Source: Chryseobacterium sp. FP211-J200 (GTDB lineage: Bacteria > Bacteroidota > Bacteroidia > Flavobacteriales > Weeksellaceae). Taken from it: 64,000 bases of DNA. This document shows positions 52,960 through 62,428 of the stretch, piece after piece. Numbering within the stretch: the stretch's first letter is position 1; each line of letters opens with the position of its first letter. Location: NCBI RefSeq assembly GCF_001643375.1, contig NZ_LSHB01000003.1, forward strand, positions 1 through 64,000. The letters are read 5' to 3'. Both the position numbers and the translations under genes were made by a program. A model generated the notes under the pieces. That model saw only the letters and a program-made list of their open reading frames with translations. It had not been told where the DNA came from and ran no database searches.

Positions 52960-55821
52960 TTAGAAACTTGCGTTAAAACCGATTAAGAAAGATTTAAGCA
53001 CTGGCAAATTCAAATCTGTATAACCTGACACGTTTGTTTCTGGATCAAACTTCAGATTTTTATCAAATCTATGTGTCCATGCATTATTGGCCATTACATA
53101 AATCTGCACACTGTTTAACAAAGTACCATTTAATTGATCACGGTCAAAAGTATATCCCAATCTTGCGTTACTCAAACGGATATAATCACTATCATATAAG
53201 AAACGTGTGGATGCTGCATTAGATCTTTTGTTACCTCCATAAATTGGTTTAGGATTAGCTGCATCAGTATTTTCCGGTGTCCAATAGTTACCCATTACAT
53301 CACCGTAACCAGGATAGGTGGCATTATATTGACCATCACTCATTGTATACCTTGCCCAGTTATCATAGATCTTACCTCCAAATCCATAAGTAAATTGTAG
53401 ATCAAGAGCGAAACCTTTATAGCTTAAGCTAGTGTTAGCACCACCAAAAAGAGTGCTTAGGAAAGAGCCTTGCGTTGCTTGCTGTGCTTCTGCATAATTG
53501 TTTGTTGTAGCACCGTCTTTACCATTAATATACCATAGTGGATCACCATTAGCAGCATCTACACCTGCCCATTTTCTAAGAAAGAATGTTCTTACACCTT
53601 CTCCTTCTTTCAAAATTGTTGTACCTCCAATAACATCACCTCCATAAAGCTCTGTAATCTCATTATGCAATGTTGATAAGTTTCCTCCAATGTTCCAATT
53701 GAACTCATCCCTATCACCTCTGAAGATGTTTGCATTCACAGAAAATTCAAACCCTCTGTTTACCAAAGAACCAATATTATCTACATAATTACCATAACTT
53801 GATGTTCCATCAGGATTTATAATAATACTTCCTTGGGATGTAGATAGCGGACGGTTATAAATAAGATCTTGTGTCTTTTTGTTATAGTATTCTGCAGACA
53901 AGGTCACTCTGTTATTCCAGAAACCAAAATCTAAACCAACATTGAATGGCTTGATAGTCTCCCAGGAAAGATTAGGATTGTAAACTCCTGAATAAGATGC
54001 TGCGGGTGAATCATTATAATTAGACGTAAATTGGTACAAAGCATAAGGATTGGCACTAATTTGGTTACCAACTTTACCATAAGAGGAGCGAAGTTTCAAC
54101 ATACTAATTGTATTATTATCTCTTAGCATTCCTAACTTGGCAACATCAAAACCGACACCTGCAGACCAGAAGTCACCAGCCTTTTGACCTGGAGTAAACT
54201 GAGAAAGCATATCTCTTCTATAGGAACCATCTACCAAAATAATCTTATCATAGTCATAATGTGCAGTTACTGCATATCCCCAACGTGAAGTAGGCTTTTC
54301 AATTCCATTATAGCCAAATGGAGTAACAAAGTTATCCAAAGTTTGAAGCGTAGGTGATCCAACTCCTATTGCAGTAGCAGTTAAGTATTTACGATCCGAC
54401 TTGTAAGCCTCTTGTATTGCGGAAGCCCCTACATTATGTCTACCAAAACTCTCATCCCAACTTAAAATATTCTGTAAATTGAAATTAAAATATCTATTGA
54501 ATGAAGTTCTCTGGTATCCTTGATAGCCAAAACCATCACCATGAATTGGAGACCAATAAGTATCTTCTTCTACATTGATATATTCCGGAGCAAATACAAA
54601 TTGATATTTCAAGTTATCCAAAATTTGGTACTCTGCTTTCAAATTACCAAAAATCCTAGCGGTCTTTGCCTCATTATAATTATTCTCTTGAAGAAAAGCA
54701 GGATTGAACATACTATTTGACAAACGCCCTCCTGAACCTAAGTAGAATGAACCATCTGCGTTTCTTACAGGATCGGTTGGTCTATTGAAATATTGCGCCA
54801 AAATTGGGTTAGAAAACGAACCAGCATCTGCTAAAGTATTGATTCTACCAAATGATGCTTGGAAATCTGTAGAGATCTTTAATTTATCTGTAGCCTTATA
54901 TGAAACCTTAGTTGTGAACGCCAAACGATTAAAGTCTGACCCTCTAACAATACTCTCCTGAGTCATATAGTTGGCAGATGCATAATAAGTAAAACGATCA
55001 TCAGCACCAGATAAGTTAAAATCAACATTTTGTTGGAAACCTTTTTTGGTAGTCTCCTTTAGCCAATCTGTATTGGCGGTAGATTCAAACACACCTTGTA
55101 AATTAGGACCCAACTTACCTTCCAGAATACCTTCTGATGCTTCGTTTGGATTAGCAAAATTACTTGGATATCTGTTCGCAACTGCGGTAGAAAGGTATAA
55201 CTTATACTCATCACTTGTAAAACCTCTGTAAGTCTTAACAGCTCTATCGTTATATCCTATATTAGAAGAAAAGTTAAATTTAGCCTTTCCTTTTTTACCA
55301 GACTTAGTAGTAACAATAATTACACCTGAACCTGCATCCGCACCATAAATAGCTGTTGAAACAGCATCTTTTAGTACAGTTACACTTTCTATATCATCTG
55401 GGTTCATGTTAGCCAAAACATTGGAAGTTGTTCCATTAGTTGTCAAATCTCCAGAAGCAACACGTACACCATCTACTATCCAAACAGGAGAAGTAAGTCC
55501 ATTGATAGAAGAAACACCACGTACTCTCACACTAGCCATACCACCCGGCTGCCCAGATGCACTACCTGTTTGCACACCCGACACACGACCTTGTAACATT
55601 TTATCAACTGATGCAACTGGTACATCTTCAATCGATTTTGAAGTCATAGTACTGACAGATCCTGTAACTTCCTGAACAGTTTTCTTCTGACCAAACCCCA
55701 TAATAACAACATTCTCAATTGTTGTTTCTTTTGTAAGCGTATCACTATCTTTTTGAGCCATTACCATTTGGCTTGTAAAAAATAGTACGCCTACAGTCAT
55801 CACACTTAAACGTAAATTCAT
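52960..55821 (-). CDS. SusC/RagA-family TonB-linked outer membrane protein, pair 2
   Basis: A 953-residue TonB-dependent transporter with signal peptide (ending VMAQ), TonB-box-like IENVVIMGFG, plug domain (MLQGRVSGVQTGSASGQPGG, SVRVRGVSSI) and beta-barrel ending FLIGFNASF. Lacks the N-terminal carboxypeptidase-like domain. Forms the channel for the SusD protein encoded next to it. It differs in length and sequence from the SusC of pair 1. Confidence 0.93.
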   Translation of the reverse strand: MNLRLSVMTVGVLFFTSQMVMAQKDSDTLTKETTIENVVIMGFGQKKTVQEVTGSVSTMTSKSIEDVPVASVDKMLQGRVSGVQTGSASGQPGGMASVRVRGVSSINGLTSPVWIVDGVRVASGDLTTNGTTSNVLANMNPDDIESVTVLKDAVSTAIYGADAGSGVIIVTTKSGKKGKAKFNFSSNIGYNDRAVKTYRGFTSDEYKLYLSTAVANRYPSNFANPNEASEGILEGKLGPNLQGVFESTANTDWLKETTKKGFQQNVDFNLSGADDRFTYYASANYMTQESIVRGSDFNRLAFTTKVSYKATDKLKISTDFQASFGRINTLADAGSFSNPILAQYFNRPTDPVRNADGSFYLGSGGRLSNSMFNPAFLQENNYNEAKTARIFGNLKAEYQILDNLKYQFVFAPEYINVEEDTYWSPIHGDGFGYQGYQRTSFNRYFNFNLQNILSWDESFGRHNVGASAIQEAYKSDRKYLTATAIGVGSPTLQTLDNFVTPFGYNGIEKPTSRWGYAVTAHYDYDKIILVDGSYRRDMLSQFTPGQKAGDFWSAGVGFDVAKLGMLRDNNTISMLKLRSSYGKVGNQISANPYALYQFTSNYNDSPAASYSGVYNPNLSWETIKPFNVGLDFGFWNNRVTLSAEYYNKKTQDLIYNRPLSTSQGSIIINPDGTSSYGNYVDNIGSLVNRGFEFSVNANIFRGDRDEFNWNIGGNLSTLHNEITELYGGDVIGGTTILKEGEGVRTFFLRKWAGVDAANGDPLWYINGKDGATTNNYAEAQQATQGSFLSTLFGGANTSLSYKGFALDLQFTYGFGGKIYDNWARYTMSDGQYNATYPGYGDVMGNYWTPENTDAANPKPIYGGNKRSNAASTRFLYDSDYIRLSNARLGYTFDRDQLNGTLLNSVQIYVMANNAWTHRFDKNLKFDPETNVSGYTDLNLPVLKSFLIGFNASF

Positions 55822-56571
55822 CTTAACAGATTTTTAATATTTTAGGATTGTAAATTTGTTAATTAAATTTAACATTACCAAGTAACAAGCTAATTCTAAA
55901 TATTTATACAAATAACTAAATTTAAAAAATTTAAAAAATTAACATAATAAAAGCAAAAATCGAAGTGAATTATTAAACAAGAAATTAGTTAGAGACAAAA
56001 GCACCACCAATTTATCATTTCAAATTTTAAACAAAAAAACACTTATTTATAATGATTAAAAATAATAAAAATTCTTTTAACAATAATTTAAAACGCTGAT
56101 TTACAAATAACTACGTAAAATAAATAATAAAAAACAATGTAAATAATATAATTAAAGACTGTATTTTTATAATTTTACTAATTATAAAAAAAACGCAATT
56201 TCATAAAAAAAATTAACGAAAAAGTGAATCACAAAATTAAACAAAAAATTAACTAATAAAAACCAACAACTTATTCAATAAACACAGTCATGTATTACCA
56301 AATCCATAAACCAGATAAATTATCAATACAATTAAAAACAACACTTTTTTTCAACAAAAATTCAAAACAAAACTAAACCATTGTTTGATTTATTAATGTT
56401 TTAAACCAAATATTGTAAATTAAAACTTGATTTCTAGTCCAAAATTTAAGATTAATTTAAAATTTATTTAAGAGATCTGCGGTGTAATGAGACAAAATAA
56501 AAGCTATTAAAATTGAAAATTTACGCAAATGATGCCTACATTTGAAATCCAAAATCTATTCTCAATTATAA
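55822..56571. other. very AT-rich 750-bp divergent gap
   Basis: Lies between divergent SusC (pair 2) and rnhB. Dominated by A and T with poly-A and AAATT runs; only the rnhB promoter is recognisable. No coding frame with protein-like composition, no copies of the dispersed repeats. It may hold distant control sites for the Sus pair. Confidence 0.7.
56537..56544 (+). promoter_or_regulatory. -7 promoter element (TAnnTTTG) of rnhB
   Basis: TACATTTG, 27 bases before the ATG at 56572. Confidence 0.55.
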
Positions 56572-57180
56572 ATGATAGAACTTTATAATAGTTTCTCAAA
56601 CACCTACATAGAAGCAGGCTGCGACGAAGTCGGAAGAGGCTGTCTTGCAGGCCCCGTAGTTGCTGCAGCAGTTATTGTAAACAAAAATTTTAAGCAAAAT
56701 TTAGTTAATGATTCTAAAACGTTAAATTTTAAAACCAGACAGAATCTGGATATCTATATCCGTGAAAATGCCGTCGATTTTGCCATTGCAGAATTGTCTC
56801 CCGAATTTATAGACGAACATAATATATTGAACGCTAGCCTGCATGCTATGCATCTTGCGTTGGACCAACTTGGTACAAGACCGGAATTGATTTTAGTGGA
56901 TGGCAACAAGTTTCATCCTTACAATTATATTCCACATCATTGTATTATAAAAGGAGACAGTAAATATCTTTCGATTGCAGCCGCTTCAATTCTTGCGAAA
57001 AACTATCGTGATAACTTAATGATAAAACTTCACGATGAGTTTCCAGAATATGGTTGGAATACCAATTTCGGCTATTGCACCAAAACCCATCAGAAAGGTT
57101 TGAAAAAATTTGGACCGACCATTCATCATAGAAAATCTTTCCGGTTGGACTACGATGTCGAGATTGATCAATTTTTTTAA
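56572..57180 (+). CDS. rnhB: ribonuclease HII
   Basis: A 202-residue nuclease that removes ribonucleotides from DNA and RNA primers. Catalytic D18 and E19 in AGCDEVGRGCLAGP, a further aspartate in LILVDGNKF, and the AAASILAKNYRD motif are intact. The AddA-like gene follows 39 bp downstream, so the two may be cotranscribed. Confidence 0.96.
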   Translation: MIELYNSFSNTYIEAGCDEVGRGCLAGPVVAAAVIVNKNFKQNLVNDSKTLNFKTRQNLDIYIRENAVDFAIAELSPEFIDEHNILNASLHAMHLALDQLGTRPELILVDGNKFHPYNYIPHHCIIKGDSKYLSIAAASILAKNYRDNLMIKLHDEFPEYGWNTNFGYCTKTHQKGLKKFGPTIHHRKSFRLDYDVEIDQFF

Positions 57181-57219
57181 AACTATTTTGTAAATTGCTT
57201 CCTTAACTTATATATAAGG

Positions 57220-60200
57220 ATGCAAAATTCATACACCGTCATCAACGCCTCTGCTGGCTCTGGCAAAACTTACCGTCTGGTTCAGAGTCTCCTGATGATT
57301 TGCCTTCGATTTCCAAATCAGTCAGATTCTATCCGTACGATTTTGGCATTGACTTTCACCAACAAAGCGGCGAAAGAAATGAAGGAAAGAATCCTTTTCT
57401 ACCTTGGCGAATTTGTAAAAGATAATTACACTGAAAATCAGGATTTGAAGAATGTACAGGAAGCATTGGTGAATCAAGGTTACAAGATTACGCTGGACGA
57501 TTTGCATCACCGTTCGCAGAAAGTTCTCGATTATATTTTGCACCACTACTCGACTTTGAACATTGGGACGATTGACAAGTTCAATTCCCGATTGGTAAAG
57601 AGTTTTTCCTATGAATTGGGATTGGCGCAGAACTTCAATTTGGAAATTCAACCAGAACCTTATTTGATTGAAGCGGTTGACAAGATGCTGGACGAAATTG
57701 GCGAAGACGAAACGGTTTCCGACGCTTTTATGGATTACGTGAATTATAATTTGGATAATAACGAGCGTGTCAACCTCAATCAAACTTTGTACAATTCGGC
57801 TAAGAAATTTGTGAGCGATGTGCATTACAAACCTTTGCAGGACAACAAAGATTTCGAATGGGAAGCTTATGAAAACAAGAAAAACGAACTTAGAGAAACC
57901 ATTAAAAATCTAAAATCAGAATCGCTTGAAATCGCAACGAAAGCTTTGGAATTAATAAAAAGCAGAGATATTGAGATTGAGGATTTTGCGAGTGGAAAAA
58001 GTGGAATTGGTGGATTTTTCGTTAATATTCTGGAGTTTCATAAAATTAAGGACAAGAAATTTCCATTCCCAACAACTTCCGAAGATTCGAAGATTGAAAC
58101 GTTTCTCAAAGGCGCTTCAACAAAGGGAAAACACAAGCAATCCGAAATTCAGGATATTCTTCCACAATTGATTTCGTGGCGACGAGAAATCATTGATTTG
58201 TATATCAATTCTCAGAAAAAAGAAAAAGTTTTGCAAGCGATTTTGCCTTTAAAGGTGAATGCGGATATTCAGAAAAAACTATTGGAAATCGAGGAAGAGA
58301 ATGATTTGGTTCTGCTTTCGAAGTTCAATATTTTGATTAATGAAAATCTTAGAAATGAACCTTCAGCTTTCATATATGAGAAAGTGGGGACGCAGTTTCA
58401 GCATTATTTCTTTGATGAATTTCAGGATACTTCCACGATGCAATGGCAGAATTTCCTTCCACTTCGTGACAACAGCATCACGTCGGACGACACAAGTTTC
58501 ACCATCGTTGGCGACCCGAAACAAAGCATCTACAGATTCCGTGGTGGCGAGAGTGAATTGATGCTCGACATCATTAATAAAAAAGAGATTACTCCCAAAT
58601 TTGCAACGGCAGAAAATCTTGGCTTCAATTGGCGAAGTGCGAAGAATATTGTCGATTTTAATAATAAATTGTACGATTTTATGTCCGGTGATCTGAATGA
58701 TGAACATCAGAAAATCTTCGGCGAAAATGCTTTGCAGGAATCAAAATCCAAGTTGGAAGGTCGCGTGAAAATCCATCTTTTGGAAAACTCGACCAAGAAT
58801 ATTTTCTATGATGAAACGGTGGCGAAAATGCAGACTGATATTCAGGAAAGTCTAGATAATGGTTTTGATTTTTCTGATATCACGATTCTTTGCAGAGGAA
58901 ATTCGGATATTTTTAATTATTCTAAGTTGTTGGGAAATTTGAAAGTCAATTATAAAGGAAAAGAAACTTACATCAAAACGATTTCCGAGAAAGGTTTGAC
59001 CTTGGATTTGGCCTTTACCATAAAAGCTTTGATCGAGTTTTTGAAATGGAATCTTGTTCCGAAAAATCGTCAATTCTTGGTTAAAATGATGTATTTTTTG
59101 AATGTTTCGGGAAGAATTAAAATGACGGATTTCACTTCCGAAATCAAAGAAATTTTGAAGTTCGAAAACAAGAAAGACATAGAGGATTTCATTAATGAAA
59201 AATACAATGTAACGCTGATTCAGAAAGATATTCCGCAACTTAATCTTTATAATTTCATTGAATATTACGTTCACGAATTCTCGGTTGAAAATAAAGAAAC
59301 GGATTTCCTTCTGAATTTCCTAGAAATGCTTCACAACTACACGCAAAATACAGGTGCAACACTGAAAGAATTCCTGAAATATTGGGATGATGAAGCTTCA
59401 AAAATCAGTATTCAGGCGAGTGAAAACGTGGATGCGATTCAGATTATGACGATTCATAAAGCGAAAGGTCTGGAATTCCCCATCGTTTTCATCCCAATGC
59501 GAAATGAAAACAGTGACAAAAAATTCTCGGAATGGTTTGATTTGGGAAGCGATGATGAACTGAAAACCGTTATTCTAAATCAATTTTCTCCCGAATTAGA
59601 GAGGTATGATGAGGAATTGGCAGGTTTTAATTTGATTAATTCTTACCGAAATAAAATCGACCGTTTTTGTATCCAATATGTGGCGACGACTCGACCTGTG
59701 GAGCAATTGTTCTTTTATTTGGAAAAACCGAATAAATCTGCGAATCATTTGGAATTGTTTGATTTTGCAAGTCAATTTCAGCCTACGGAAAATGGCGAAT
59801 TATTAGATTCATTTGATGTTTATGAAACCTCAGCAGAGTTACTAATAAAACAAAAACACAAGGAGAAAAAAGAATATCTATCTGAAAACATCAGTTCCAT
59901 TTCCCAGAAAACAGAGAAAGCTTCGAATATCGAAATTGCGACCTCATCCAAAAGTTATCAAAACCGAGTGGAACACGTACGAATGGGAATTTTCACCCAC
60001 GAAATCTTATCAAAAATCAAAACTAAAAAGGATGTTCTGAAAGTTCTGAATTCTTACGTTTTGGAAGGTACAATCACAAACGATGAGAAAACATCGATTT
60101 TGGAACGTATTGAAAATATCATTAATGATAAAAATTACAGTTCTTATTTTGAGGAAAATCTGATCATCATCAATGAACGTGATATGCTTTCTGTGGAAGA

Positions 60201-60378
60201 TGGTAATTCGAAAACGTATCGTCCTGATAGATTAATTAAAACAAAAGATGGCATCATCATCGTGGATTTTAAAACGGGAAGCGAGAAGGAAAAAGATCAG
60301 AAACAGGTTGCGCTTTATCAGGAAAAATTGGAACAATTTGGGGAAAGGGTTTTGAAGACAGATGTGATTTATATATAG
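57220..60378 (+). CDS. UvrD/RecB-like helicase-nuclease (AddA-like)
   Basis: A 1052-residue superfamily 1A helicase with a C-terminal nuclease. Walker A NASAGSGKTYRL (9-20), motif II YFFDEFQDTS near 400, motif IV-V NWRSAKNIVDF and IMTIHKAKGLEFPIVFIP, motif VI YVATTRPVEQLFFY, and a PD-(D/E)XK nuclease seen as IIVDFKTGSEKEKDQKQ at the end. It processes double-strand breaks for recombination. AddB, its usual partner, is not in this window; it may be encoded elsewhere. Confidence 0.9.
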   Translation: MQNSYTVINASAGSGKTYRLVQSLLMICLRFPNQSDSIRTILALTFTNKAAKEMKERILFYLGEFVKDNYTENQDLKNVQEALVNQGYKITLDDLHHRSQKVLDYILHHYSTLNIGTIDKFNSRLVKSFSYELGLAQNFNLEIQPEPYLIEAVDKMLDEIGEDETVSDAFMDYVNYNLDNNERVNLNQTLYNSAKKFVSDVHYKPLQDNKDFEWEAYENKKNELRETIKNLKSESLEIATKALELIKSRDIEIEDFASGKSGIGGFFVNILEFHKIKDKKFPFPTTSEDSKIETFLKGASTKGKHKQSEIQDILPQLISWRREIIDLYINSQKKEKVLQAILPLKVNADIQKKLLEIEEENDLVLLSKFNILINENLRNEPSAFIYEKVGTQFQHYFFDEFQDTSTMQWQNFLPLRDNSITSDDTSFTIVGDPKQSIYRFRGGESELMLDIINKKEITPKFATAENLGFNWRSAKNIVDFNNKLYDFMSGDLNDEHQKIFGENALQESKSKLEGRVKIHLLENSTKNIFYDETVAKMQTDIQESLDNGFDFSDITILCRGNSDIFNYSKLLGNLKVNYKGKETYIKTISEKGLTLDLAFTIKALIEFLKWNLVPKNRQFLVKMMYFLNVSGRIKMTDFTSEIKEILKFENKKDIEDFINEKYNVTLIQKDIPQLNLYNFIEYYVHEFSVENKETDFLLNFLEMLHNYTQNTGATLKEFLKYWDDEASKISIQASENVDAIQIMTIHKAKGLEFPIVFIPMRNENSDKKFSEWFDLGSDDELKTVILNQFSPELERYDEELAGFNLINSYRNKIDRFCIQYVATTRPVEQLFFYLEKPNKSANHLELFDFASQFQPTENGELLDSFDVYETSAELLIKQKHKEKKEYLSENISSISQKTEKASNIEIATSSKSYQNRVEHVRMGIFTHEILSKIKTKKDVLKVLNSYVLEGTITNDEKTSILERIENIINDKNYSSYFEENLIIINERDMLSVEDGNSKTYRPDRLIKTKDGIIIVDFKTGSEKEKDQKQVALYQEKLEQFGERVLKTDVIYI

Positions 60379-60414
60379 ACTTAGAGAAAATAGACTGATA
60401 GATTATATACAAAA

Positions 60415-60444
60415 AAAATCCCGAGAATTACTTCTCGGGATTTT
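60415..60444. terminator. bidirectional intrinsic terminator
   Basis: A perfect 13-bp stem AAAATCCCGAGAA / TTCTCGGGATTTT with a 4-base loop, between two convergent genes. Confidence 0.88.
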
Positions 60445-60450
60445 AATTTT

Positions 60451-62421
60451 CTATTTTTTAACGGCGGTTACAACCTGACCTTCCAATTTGGTGATATTAT
60501 CGAAGATCTGTTTGAAGGCTGGATAATATTCTTTTGGGTAAACCGGGTCTTCAACTGTTGTCGTAGTTTCTACGGTAAGCTTATTTCCTTCCTGAGTCAC
60601 TTTGTAAACGTACTGGATCGCATTGTCTTCTGTTCGGAACTTTTTGGATTTCGGAACATTTTCAAAAGCGTAACCATCAGGTAAAGTAATCGTCACTTTT
60701 TTGATTTTGTCATAACCTGTGTACAATTCAATTGGTGAACGTCTCTCATCAGTCTGGTCAAACTCGTGGGACCTGTTATACAAAAACAAGAGCGGATTGA
60801 ACACCAATTTGCCTCCAATTCCATCTACGAATGTATCAGAATCAAAGTCGAAACTGGTTTGAAAGGCATTATCGTCAAGCAATTCTGTTTTTATATTTGT
60901 AAAAGGAAAAGTATACCGGTCTTTATAAGATTCTTTTTGATATGTCGCTTTGTCCTCTTCATATTTCTCATTGTTCATCATTGCATACAACATCGTATCT
61001 TTATCCGAAAATGAACCAGCTACAGTTCCGTCGGGATTCAGATCAGCATTCACCGTGAGATATGTTGTACTTTTACCAGGACATAGGACATTTACTTTTT
61101 TAGCATCTTTTTCCGTCATAATATAGCCGTTGTAATTCAGCGCATTTGGGCGGATCAAATTTGGAACAGAAAGTTTTGAACTAGCGTCGTATATAAAAGC
61201 TTTTTTATCGATCTCCAAAAATGCCAAAGTATAATTCAGTTGATTAATAGATGGTGAGTGATCCATAAGCAGACCTCTTCCGATAGTAGCGAGCGCCAAT
61301 GGCTGAGCATCCAGACCGGCACTTCTCATGAGCATGATCAGCAACAAATTAATCTCTCCTGAAGTGCCAACCTTAGTTTCTAACAAATCTTTGATTCCTT
61401 TTTCATCTTCTGAGCCAACAGTGTAATAGCCGTTCCATGTGTAATTTTTTTGAACAAACTTCAGAATGGCAGCGGCTTTTTCCTGAGGTTTTTCTATATT
61501 TTTGATATCTGCAGGAATCAGGTCTTTTACTAGAGATTTTCTCTTCAGCTGCTCTCCGAAAAAGTCTGATTCGTAAAGTTGTTTGGAAATATCCTTCCAG
61601 GTAACCGCATAGGATTTGAATCCGCCCAAATCACCGCCTTCGTAAGCACCTGGCGTTCTTGTAATATTAGTTGAATTAAGTTCGGCTCTTATGGATGTTC
61701 TGTAATTATCGAGGTTATGAACATATTTTTCGTCCCGGTAAGGTGCAATATTTTCAAACCCGAAGCGGTAAGTATAATATTCTCCGCCGTAAATATTTTT
61801 ATCTGTGACATCTCTGTGTTTGGGAACCAGACTTCCTTTATAATCGATATTGAATCCAAGATATTTTGGAAAGTCCAACACGTAATCGAAACGGCGTGTT
61901 GGTACATTTTCTTCTACGGTGATCTTATCTACAGACCAAACAAAAGGCGAAAGAACCGAATATTTGTACTCTATGACAGAACCATCTTTTACATTTTCAA
62001 AAGCAAATTTTGTAACCGTATAATTTTTAGATTCTTTGGATTTGTATTTGGAGTTTTTCTCGACAGTCGTTGCCTCTACTTTATCATTTACAAGATTATA
62101 GGTGGACACCTTAAGTGAAGTTACTTTTTCTGACTTGTTGTTTTTACCATCATAGGTGTAGATTTCCTGATTCAGAAATTTTCCAGCCTGGTCTTTTTTA
62201 TAAATCTTCACCCTACTTACGACATCCAAATTGAGTTGTCCATCAACAATGTAATAGTGATAAGACTTATACAGTATCTCAGCCACTTCCGAGGGATTTT
62301 TTTCGTAGGTACTCGATTTTAGATCGGCATTATCGAGCTTAGAAATATCCAGAAATTTATACTGCCCGAAAACTGGTAAAACGGAACAGAATAGGATCAG
62401 TTGTAAAAATTTGGTTTTCAT
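60451..62421 (-). CDS. DUF3857/transglutaminase-like protein with degenerate active site
   Basis: A 656-residue secreted protein (signal peptide ending PVFGQ). Residues about 60-260 form the DUF3857 beta domain; about 280-430 align with the transglutaminase fold. At the catalytic cysteine position the usual GDC motif is GTS (S354), and the histidine region reads LNYTLAFLEI in place of NHVIxxV, so Cys and His are both missing; only the Asp-type segment FIYDASS is kept. It is probably not an enzyme and may bind peptides or its neighbour. It is downstream of a homologue that retains the site, with a 7-bp gap. Confidence 0.85.
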   Translation of the reverse strand: MKTKFLQLILFCSVLPVFGQYKFLDISKLDNADLKSSTYEKNPSEVAEILYKSYHYYIVDGQLNLDVVSRVKIYKKDQAGKFLNQEIYTYDGKNNKSEKVTSLKVSTYNLVNDKVEATTVEKNSKYKSKESKNYTVTKFAFENVKDGSVIEYKYSVLSPFVWSVDKITVEENVPTRRFDYVLDFPKYLGFNIDYKGSLVPKHRDVTDKNIYGGEYYTYRFGFENIAPYRDEKYVHNLDNYRTSIRAELNSTNITRTPGAYEGGDLGGFKSYAVTWKDISKQLYESDFFGEQLKRKSLVKDLIPADIKNIEKPQEKAAAILKFVQKNYTWNGYYTVGSEDEKGIKDLLETKVGTSGEINLLLIMLMRSAGLDAQPLALATIGRGLLMDHSPSINQLNYTLAFLEIDKKAFIYDASSKLSVPNLIRPNALNYNGYIMTEKDAKKVNVLCPGKSTTYLTVNADLNPDGTVAGSFSDKDTMLYAMMNNEKYEEDKATYQKESYKDRYTFPFTNIKTELLDDNAFQTSFDFDSDTFVDGIGGKLVFNPLLFLYNRSHEFDQTDERRSPIELYTGYDKIKKVTITLPDGYAFENVPKSKKFRTEDNAIQYVYKVTQEGNKLTVETTTTVEDPVYPKEYYPAFKQIFDNITKLEGQVVTAVKK

Positions 62422-62428
62422 TATTTGG

